Shown here one piece after another: positions 6,598-10,009 of a stretch of 10,009 nt of DNA; positions within the stretch are counted from its first letter, which is position 1, and each line of letters opens with the position of its first letter. The stretch comes from CAZRZN01 sp964604565 (GTDB lineage: Bacteria; Pseudomonadota; Alphaproteobacteria; Rhodobacterales; Rhodobacteraceae), in NCBI GenBank assembly GCA_964604565.1, contig CAZRZN010000150.1, positions 1-10,009 on the forward strand, read 5' to 3'. Both the position numbers and the translations under genes were made by a program. The notes beneath the pieces are model-generated. The model did not search any database, was not told where the DNA came from, and saw only the letters and a list, made by a program, of their open reading frames with translations.

Positions 6598-7050
6598 ATG
6601 AGAACCCTCATCAAGCCACTTGTGCTGATCCTTGCAACCTTGCCCGGCTGGGCCGTGGCCGACACGGTGCGGGTGAAGTCCGGCACCGAGGTCGGCGCGA
6701 CCATGGACGCGCTGGAGGCGGCGGTCACCGGGGCGGGGGCCACGGTCTTTGCCCGGGTCGACCATGCGGCCGGTGCGGCCAGCGTGGACATGCAGCTTGC
6801 CCCGGCCGAACTGCTGATCTTCGGTAATCCGATGCTGGGCACACCTGCGATGCAGGACGCCATCGAGGCCGGGCTGCACCTGCCGCTCAAGGTGCTGGTC
6901 TACGAGGATGCGGAGGGTCAGACTTGGCTGGCTTATGACGATCCTGCCGCTGCGCTTGCCGCGCTTGAGGGGGTTGCCCCCGACGCGCCCTACCTTGCGA
7001 AGATGCAGGGCGCGCTGGCAAAGCTGACGTCGGCGGCCGCCGCGAACTGA
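6598..7050 (+). CDS. Exported DUF302 domain protein
   Basis: A 150-residue protein with an N-terminal signal peptide. Arg2 and Lys6 precede a hydrophobic stretch (about 7-20), and a likely signal-peptidase cut follows AVA, before Asp22. The rest matches the DUF302 (TT1751-like) fold: an amphipathic helix (VGATMDALEAAVTGAGATVFARVDHAAGA, residues 32-60), the central block LAPAELLIFGNPMLGTPAMQ (67-86), then LHLPLKVLVYEDAEGQTWLAYDDP (93-116). No catalytic residues are recognised for this family and its function is unknown. The start is supported by GGGAGA five bases upstream. The gene lies opposite to, and inside, the histidine cluster. It diverges from hisF and converges on hisA with only ten bases between the stops, leaving no room for a separate terminator. 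Confidence 0.87.
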   Translation: MRTLIKPLVLILATLPGWAVADTVRVKSGTEVGATMDALEAAVTGAGATVFARVDHAAGAASVDMQLAPAELLIFGNPMLGTPAMQDAIEAGLHLPLKVLVYEDAEGQTWLAYDDPAAALAALEGVAPDAPYLAKMQGALAKLTSAAAAN

Positions 7051-7060
7051 GGCCGCACGC

Positions 7061-7780
7061 TCAGGCCAGAACCTTGAGCGCCTCCTTGAGGTCCAAGGCA
7101 CCGTCATAGAGTGCGCGACCTGAAATCACCCCATTGAGCGTTGCGCCGCAATCGCGCAGCGCCTTGAGATCCTTGATCGATGAGACGCCACCGGAGGCGA
7201 TGACCGGGATCGTCACGGCCCGGGCAAGCGCGGCGGTCGCCTCCACATTCGGGCCCTGCATGGCCCCATCACGGTTGATGTCCGTGTAGATGATCGCCGC
7301 CACACCGGCGTCCTCGTAGGATTTGGCCAATTCTACGGCGTCATGGTCCGTCACTTCGGCCCAACCCTTGGTCGCCACACGCCCGTCCCGGGCGTCGATG
7401 CCCACGGCCACCTGTCCGGGGAAGGTCCGCGCCGCTTCGCGCACAAGGTCCGGGCGTTCCACCGCCACCGTGCCAAGGATCACCCGCGACAGTCCCTTGG
7501 ACAGCCACATCTCGATCGTTGCCATGTCGCGGATGCCACCGCCCAGTTGGGTCGGCGTCTGGGCCTGTTGCAGGATCGTCTCGACGGCTTCGGCGTTCAC
7601 GGGCGCACCGGCAAAGGCGCCGTTCAGGTCGACAAGATGCAGCCATTCACAGCCCATGGCCACGAATTCAAGCGCCTGCGCCGCGGGGTCGTCGTTGAAG
7701 ACGGTCGCCTTTTCCATGTCGCCGCGCAGCAGACGCACGGCCTTGCCATCCTTGAGGTCGATCGCGGGATATAGGATCAT
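7061..7780 (-). CDS. hisA: Phosphoribosylformimino-AICAR ribotide isomerase
   Basis: HisA opens the aminoaldose ring of ProFAR to give PRFAR, the substrate of HisH/HisF. The 239-residue product is a complete (beta/alpha)8 barrel. It begins MILYPAIDLKDGKAVRLLRG, with catalytic Asp8. The second catalytic residue, Asp129, lies in VGIDARDG, and the phosphate loops are GGGIR (80-84) and ASGGVSS (195-201), with YTDINRDGAMQGPN at 165-178. The ATG at 7780 is fixed by family alignment and by AAGGG seven bases upstream. The frame is open for another 48 codons, but those residues do not belong to the family. The gene is separated from hisH by the DUF2147 gene on the other strand, so it needs its own promoter somewhere in 7781-8198. 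Confidence 0.96.
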   Translation of the reverse strand: MILYPAIDLKDGKAVRLLRGDMEKATVFNDDPAAQALEFVAMGCEWLHLVDLNGAFAGAPVNAEAVETILQQAQTPTQLGGGIRDMATIEMWLSKGLSRVILGTVAVERPDLVREAARTFPGQVAVGIDARDGRVATKGWAEVTDHDAVELAKSYEDAGVAAIIYTDINRDGAMQGPNVEATAALARAVTIPVIASGGVSSIKDLKALRDCGATLNGVISGRALYDGALDLKEALKVLA

Positions 7781-7829
7781 TTTCGCGCCCTTGCAGTTCT
7801 TTGCCGCCCTGTAGTCCGACACTCCGGCA

Positions 7830-7852
7830 GACGCAATGCGACCTTGCGTCAA
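7830..7852 (-). promoter_or_regulatory. Inverted repeat overlapping a -35-like hexamer upstream of hisA
   Basis: GACGCAA (7830-7836) and TTGCGTC (7844-7850) form a perfect seven-base inverted repeat around TGCGACC. On the - strand its distal arm overlaps TTGACG (7852-7847), a good -35 match pointing towards hisA, whose start is about 67 bases away. No good -10 follows at 16-18 bases, so promoter activity is inferred. A repeat in this position could be an operator. Confidence 0.3.
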
Positions 7853-7940
7853 GTCTGGATGCGTTTTGTTTTCGCTTTTGATCCTGTCACGGGTAAAGGC
7901 GCATATGCCTCTGCAACCCGGCATCGAATGCGGATCGTAT

Positions 7941-7982
7941 CATGTCCTCGTGCGCGGGGTCGAAGCCGGATCCCGGGACATG
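7941..7982. repeat. Nested inverted repeat (stem-loop)
   Basis: CATGTCC (7941-7947) pairs with GGACATG (7976-7982). Inside it, GGGGTC (7956-7961) pairs with GATCCC (7969-7974) with one G-T wobble around the loop GAAGCCG. The next palindrome begins at the very next base, so in RNA the two helices could stack end to end. Confidence 0.5.
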
Positions 7983-8001
7983 CGCAGGAACGGTTCCTGC
8001 G
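7983..8001. repeat. Perfect 19-base palindrome
   Basis: CGCAGGAACGGTTCCTGCG has nine-base arms around one central G. As DNA it looks like a site for a dimeric repressor. As RNA it would form an eight-pair hairpin with a three-base loop. It lies about 200 bases from each flanking gene start, far from an obvious core promoter. I do not recognise it as a known operator: the alphaproteobacterial LexA box (a GTTC direct repeat) does not fit. Confidence 0.55.
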
Positions 8002-8091
8002 AAAGACTGAGCCCGGGACGGTGATCATAGCAATGTGTTTGATCCACTGCTCCCTGCCTCAATCGCAACATGAGGGCGCAGCGGAACCACC

Positions 8092-8106
8092 TTGATCGCC
8101 GATCAA
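8092..8106. promoter_or_regulatory. Palindrome TTGATC-GCC-GATCAA, candidate operator
   Basis: A perfect six-base inverted repeat around GCC, followed on the + strand by five T residues. It lies about 95 bases upstream of the DUF2147 start, just before the promoter-like stretch at 8132-8160. The stem is short for a terminator, so an operator is more likely. No regulator is identified. Confidence 0.35.
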
Positions 8107-8131
8107 TTTTTCTTGCAATCGATCACGGCAC

Positions 8132-8160
8132 TTTTCACGGTGTTCAATCAATACCATATC
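8132..8160 (+). promoter_or_regulatory. Weak promoter candidate for the DUF2147 gene
   Basis: TTTTCA (8132-8137) and CATATC (8155-8160) are spaced by 17 bases in an AT-richer stretch 39 bases before the gene. They match the sigma70 consensus at four and three of six positions. A strong ribosome site, AGGAGG (8183-8188), follows ten bases before the ATG. Confidence 0.3.
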
Positions 8161-8198
8161 TTCGCGCACGCATCACACGTGCAGGAGGATTTTTAGAC

Positions 8199-8591
8199 AT
8201 GACCCCGACGCGCCTGATTTTCCCGCTGCTGCTTGGTGGTCTGGCAACTCCGGGACTGGCCGACCCGGCAGTCGGCCTTTGGCAGACGGAGCCTGACCGC
8301 AAGAACCTGACCAGCCATATCCGTGTCCAGACCTGTGGCTCCGCGCTGTGCGGCACGGTGTCCAAGGCTTTCGACGCGCAAGGCCGCGAGGTAACGACGG
8401 CCAATGTCGGAAAGCGCCTGTTCTGGGATCTCAAGCCGCAAGGCGGTGGCACCTATACCAAGGGCACGGTCTACGTGCCGCTGCTGGACGTGACGGCGCA
8501 AGCCAAGGCGCAACTGTCCGGCGATACCCTGAAGGTTACCGGCTGCAAGGGGATCATTTGCGACGGACAGACCTGGAAACGGGTCAACTGA
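8199..8591 (+). CDS. Exported DUF2147 family protein
   Basis: A 130-residue exported protein. Residues 1-21 form a signal peptide (hydrophobic IFPLLLGGLATPG, probable cut after GLA, before Asp22). The mature part begins with the family hallmark VGLWQTEPD (25-33). It continues with HIRVQTCGSALCGTV (40-54), KGTVYVPLLD (88-97) and LSGDTLKVTGCKGIICDGQTWKRV (106-129). Cys46/Cys51 and Cys116/Cys121 could form two disulfides in the periplasm. DUF2147 proteins are predicted calycin-like beta-barrels of unknown function. The ATG at 8199 is chosen for the AGGAGG upstream and because it starts the signal peptide; the frame stays open to 8070. The gene diverges from hisA and converges on hisH, with 18 bases between the stops. 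Its position inside a his cluster need not mean a role in histidine synthesis. Confidence 0.87.
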   Translation: MTPTRLIFPLLLGGLATPGLADPAVGLWQTEPDRKNLTSHIRVQTCGSALCGTVSKAFDAQGREVTTANVGKRLFWDLKPQGGGTYTKGTVYVPLLDVTAQAKAQLSGDTLKVTGCKGIICDGQTWKRVN

Positions 8592-8609
8592 TCGACCGGC
8601 CGTTGCCCC

Positions 8610-9245
8610 TCAGGGGCGCCATTTCAGGAAATTCGCGATCATACGCAGGCCGGGGCCGGCGCTTTTCTCAGGGTGGAATTGCAGGCCGATCTTGGTGTCC
8701 CGGGCGACGATGGCCGTGACGTCGCCGCCATAATCCACATGGGCGACACGCTGCGTGAGGTCGTTCAGGCGCATCTGATAGGAATGCACGAAATAGGCGT
8801 GTTCGCCGGTTTCGATCCCGTCCATCACCGGATGCGGCCGGTCGATCACCAGATCGTTCCAGCCCATGTGCGGCACCTTCAGCGCCTTGTCCGCTGGGGC
8901 GATCGGATCGACCGCACCATCGATCCAGCCCAGCCCGGGCGTCGTGATATATTCGTGGCCCTCTCGGGCCATGAGCTGCATGCCCACGCAGATGCCCAGA
9001 AACGGGCGGCCCTTCACCTCGACCGCCTCGACCATGGCCTCGAAACAGCCGGAGGCGCGCAAAGCAGCCGCGCAAGATGGAAAGGCGCCGTCGCCCGGCA
9101 GCACGATGCGGTCGGCGCGCGCCACGGTTGCGGGATCGTCGGTCACGCGGACTTCTCCGGCGCCGGTTTCCAGCGCCATCTTCTGAAAGGCTTTTTCGGC
9201 GGAATGCAGATTGCCGCTTTCGTAGTCGATGATCGCCGTCAGCAT
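8610..9245 (-). CDS. hisH: Imidazole glycerol phosphate synthase, glutamine amidotransferase subunit
   Basis: HisH hydrolyses glutamine and channels ammonia to the HisF barrel. The 211-residue product is a full class I (triad) amidotransferase. It begins MLTAIIDYESGNLHSAEKAF, has the oxyanion region VLPGDGAF (48-55), nucleophile Cys86 in LGICVGMQLM, and the His191/Glu193 pair in FHPEKS (190-195). The VPHMGWN block (124-130) is typical of HisH and separates it from other amidotransferases. The start at 9245 has a purine-rich stretch (GGAAAGAAG) upstream. It follows hisB by 113 bases on the same strand and is presumably read from the hisB promoter. Its partner hisF lies more than 2 kb away, beyond two opposite-strand genes, so the two subunits of one enzyme appear to be on separate transcripts. 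Confidence 0.95.
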   Translation of the reverse strand: MLTAIIDYESGNLHSAEKAFQKMALETGAGEVRVTDDPATVARADRIVLPGDGAFPSCAAALRASGCFEAMVEAVEVKGRPFLGICVGMQLMAREGHEYITTPGLGWIDGAVDPIAPADKALKVPHMGWNDLVIDRPHPVMDGIETGEHAYFVHSYQMRLNDLTQRVAHVDYGGDVTAIVARDTKIGLQFHPEKSAGPGLRMIANFLKWRP

Positions 9246-9358
9246 GAGGCTTCTTTCCGTCTCTCTGTGTGTCGGATCATGTCCGGTTTTGCCGCGCCCG
9301 GTCGTTTCGAAAAGGGCAGGGCGCCCGGATGGGCGGTGTCACAACGGGCCGACCCCGG

Positions 9359-9946
9359 TCAAAGTGCGCCCTTGGTCGAGGGCACGGCGTCGGCCTTGCG
9401 CGGGTCGGTGTCAAGTGCATCGCGCAGCGCGCGGGCCACCGCCTTGAACGCGGCCTCGGCGATGTGATGGCTGTTGAACCCGTGCAGCCGGTCCACGTGC
9501 AAGGTGATCCCGCCATGGGTGCTGAAGGCCTGAAAGAACTCGCGCACCAACTCCGTGTCGAAGCTGCCAATCTTTGGCGTCGGCATGTCGAGGTTCCAGA
9601 CCAGATACGGCCGCCCGGACAGATCCAGCGCGGCGCGCACCAGCGTGTCGTCCATCGCAAGATGACAGTCGCCATAGCGCCGGATGCCGCGCTTGTCGCC
9701 CATGGCCTGCGCCAGTGCCTGTCCCAAGGCGATCCCCGTGTCTTCGACGGTGTGGTGATCGTCGATGTGCAGGTCGCCCTTGGCGCGCACGGTCATGTCG
9801 ATCAGCGCATGACGCGACAATTGATCCAGCATGTGATCGAAGAACCCCACGCCGGTCTGATTGTCATAGGTCCCGGTGCCGTCGAGGTCGATCTCGACCG
9901 TGATCTCCGTCTCTGAGGTCTTGCGGGTGATCTTGGCGCTGCGCAT
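9359..9946 (-). CDS. hisB: Imidazoleglycerol-phosphate dehydratase
   Basis: HisB dehydrates imidazole-glycerol phosphate to imidazole-acetol phosphate, using Mn in a 24-mer in the cytoplasm. The 195-residue product is the single-function dehydratase, without the N-terminal histidinol-phosphatase domain of enterobacterial HisB. Two internal repeats carry the metal ligands: FFDHMLDQ (35-42) with DDHHTVED (62-69), and THGGITLH (143-150) with FNSHHIAEAAFKA (157-169). DLDGTGTYDNQTGVGFFDHML near the N-terminus is diagnostic. The ATG at 9946 is preceded by AGGGGA at seven-base spacing (9954-9959), and a good promoter lies just beyond. It is the first gene of the his block as read in this window. Confidence 0.96.
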   Translation of the reverse strand: MRSAKITRKTSETEITVEIDLDGTGTYDNQTGVGFFDHMLDQLSRHALIDMTVRAKGDLHIDDHHTVEDTGIALGQALAQAMGDKRGIRRYGDCHLAMDDTLVRAALDLSGRPYLVWNLDMPTPKIGSFDTELVREFFQAFSTHGGITLHVDRLHGFNSHHIAEAAFKAVARALRDALDTDPRKADAVPSTKGAL

Positions 9947-9953
9947 CGTTTTG

Positions 9954-9959
9954 TCCCCT
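9954..9959 (-). promoter_or_regulatory. Ribosome binding site for hisB
   Basis: AGGGGA on the - strand, seven bases before the hisB ATG. It supports the start at 9946. Confidence 0.6.
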
Positions 9960-9970
9960 GATGTCGGCCC

Positions 9971-9998
9971 CTTATAGGCCTGCGTGCGCGGAGGTCAA
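9971..9998 (-). promoter_or_regulatory. Sigma70-type promoter for hisB(H)
   Basis: On the - strand, TTGACC (9998-9993) and TATAAG (9976-9971) are separated by 16 bases and each match the sigma70 consensus at five of six positions. Transcription would start near 9963-9965, giving a leader of roughly 20 bases. That leaves no room for a his leader peptide with attenuation, so control would have to act at the promoter or elsewhere. Confidence 0.65.
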
Positions 9999-10009
9999 AG
10001 GGGCAGGGC

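Larger units (their letters stand above)
7905..8024 (+). pseudogene. Possible N-terminal remnant of an IS200-like (Y1) transposase, 39 codons
   Basis: A short frame starts at ATG 7905 with AAAGG (7895-7899) at good spacing and ends at TGA 8022-8024. Its product begins MPLQPGIECGSYHVLVRGVE and continues to NGSCERL. The pattern IE..G.YHV..RG....(about 14)..ERL resembles the start of HUH/Y1 transposases of the IS200-like and REP-associated type. The catalytic His-x-His and Tyr motifs, which would come later, are absent. The match is short and by eye, so chance is a real alternative. The same bases also form the hairpins at 7941-8001, so an RNA structure is another reading. Confidence 0.25.
7781..8198. 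other. 418-base divergent intergenic region with several inverted repeats
   Basis: The only stretch over 300 bases without a confident gene. It separates divergent hisA and the DUF2147 gene and must hold both promoters. Going up the + strand it contains an inverted repeat overlapping a TTGACG hexamer on the - strand (7830-7852). A 39-codon frame follows (7905-8024), then a nested hairpin (7941-7982) directly abutting a 19-base palindrome (7983-8001). CCCGGGAC is repeated directly at 7972-7979 and 8012-8019. A TTGATC-GCC-GATCAA palindrome lies at 8092-8106. The last part (8092-8160) is AT-richer and promoter-like. Confidence 0.7.

Noticed and set aside
7781..7924. N-terminal extension of HisA by 48 codons
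   Set aside because: The frame is open, but the residues do not belong to HisA. The family start MILYPAIDL has its own ribosome site.
8605..8617. GCCCC-TCA-GGGGC hairpin as terminator between the DUF2147 gene and hisH
   Set aside because: Only five pairs, it spans the hisH stop codon, and no T-tract follows on either strand.
9246..9358. 13-codon frame on the - strand overlapping the hisH start (possible leader peptide)
   Set aside because: Too short, no ribosome site or histidine run, and it ends inside the hisH start codon region; most likely chance.
8673..9467. 264-codon + strand open frame, and another at 5707-6576
   Set aside because: Both are antisense shadows, of hisH/hisB and hisE/hisF respectively, whose reading frames are certain.

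Overview
The window is GC-rich, almost fully coding chromosomal DNA. Protein style, codon use and gene content suggest an alphaproteobacterium, most likely of the Rhodobacterales (roseobacter) type. This placement is an inference from the sequence; no database search was run. Most of the window is housekeeping metabolism, and I found no convincing new defence, mobile or secretion system.

Region 1 (1-3686, + strand). It opens with the C-terminal end of a fold-type III PLP amino-acid decarboxylase (ornithine/lysine decarboxylase family). Next comes a complete large, molybdopterin-binding subunit of the xanthine dehydrogenase/CO dehydrogenase family, with no medium (FAD) or small (2Fe-2S) subunit beside it in the window. 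A DUF2235 alpha/beta-hydrolase overlaps its 3' end by 20 bases.

Region 2 (3687-4401). A 184-base gap holds two strong hairpins, the second being a good intrinsic terminator. This may be a small RNA or a leader attenuator in front of a small CoA-binding (YccU-like) protein gene. That gene converges on the - strand block that follows.

Region 3 (4402-9998, mainly - strand) is a histidine biosynthesis cluster. In transcription order it reads hisB, hisH, hisA, hisF, hisE, then a zinc-ribbon metallopeptidase-like gene. Two small + strand genes for exported proteins (DUF2147 and DUF302) interrupt it and split it into three transcription units: hisBH, hisA, and hisFE with the peptidase. HisB is the imidazoleglycerol-phosphate dehydratase. 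HisH and HisF form the glutamine-dependent cyclase. HisA is the upstream isomerase, and HisE hydrolyses phosphoribosyl-ATP. hisG, hisI, hisC and hisD are not in the window. A clear sigma70-type promoter lies before hisB.

The only gene-poor stretch over 300 bases is 7781-8198, between divergent hisA and the DUF2147 gene. It holds several inverted repeats and a 39-codon frame that faintly resembles the N-terminus of an IS200-like (Y1) transposase. With 3687-3870, it is the part most worth a second look.
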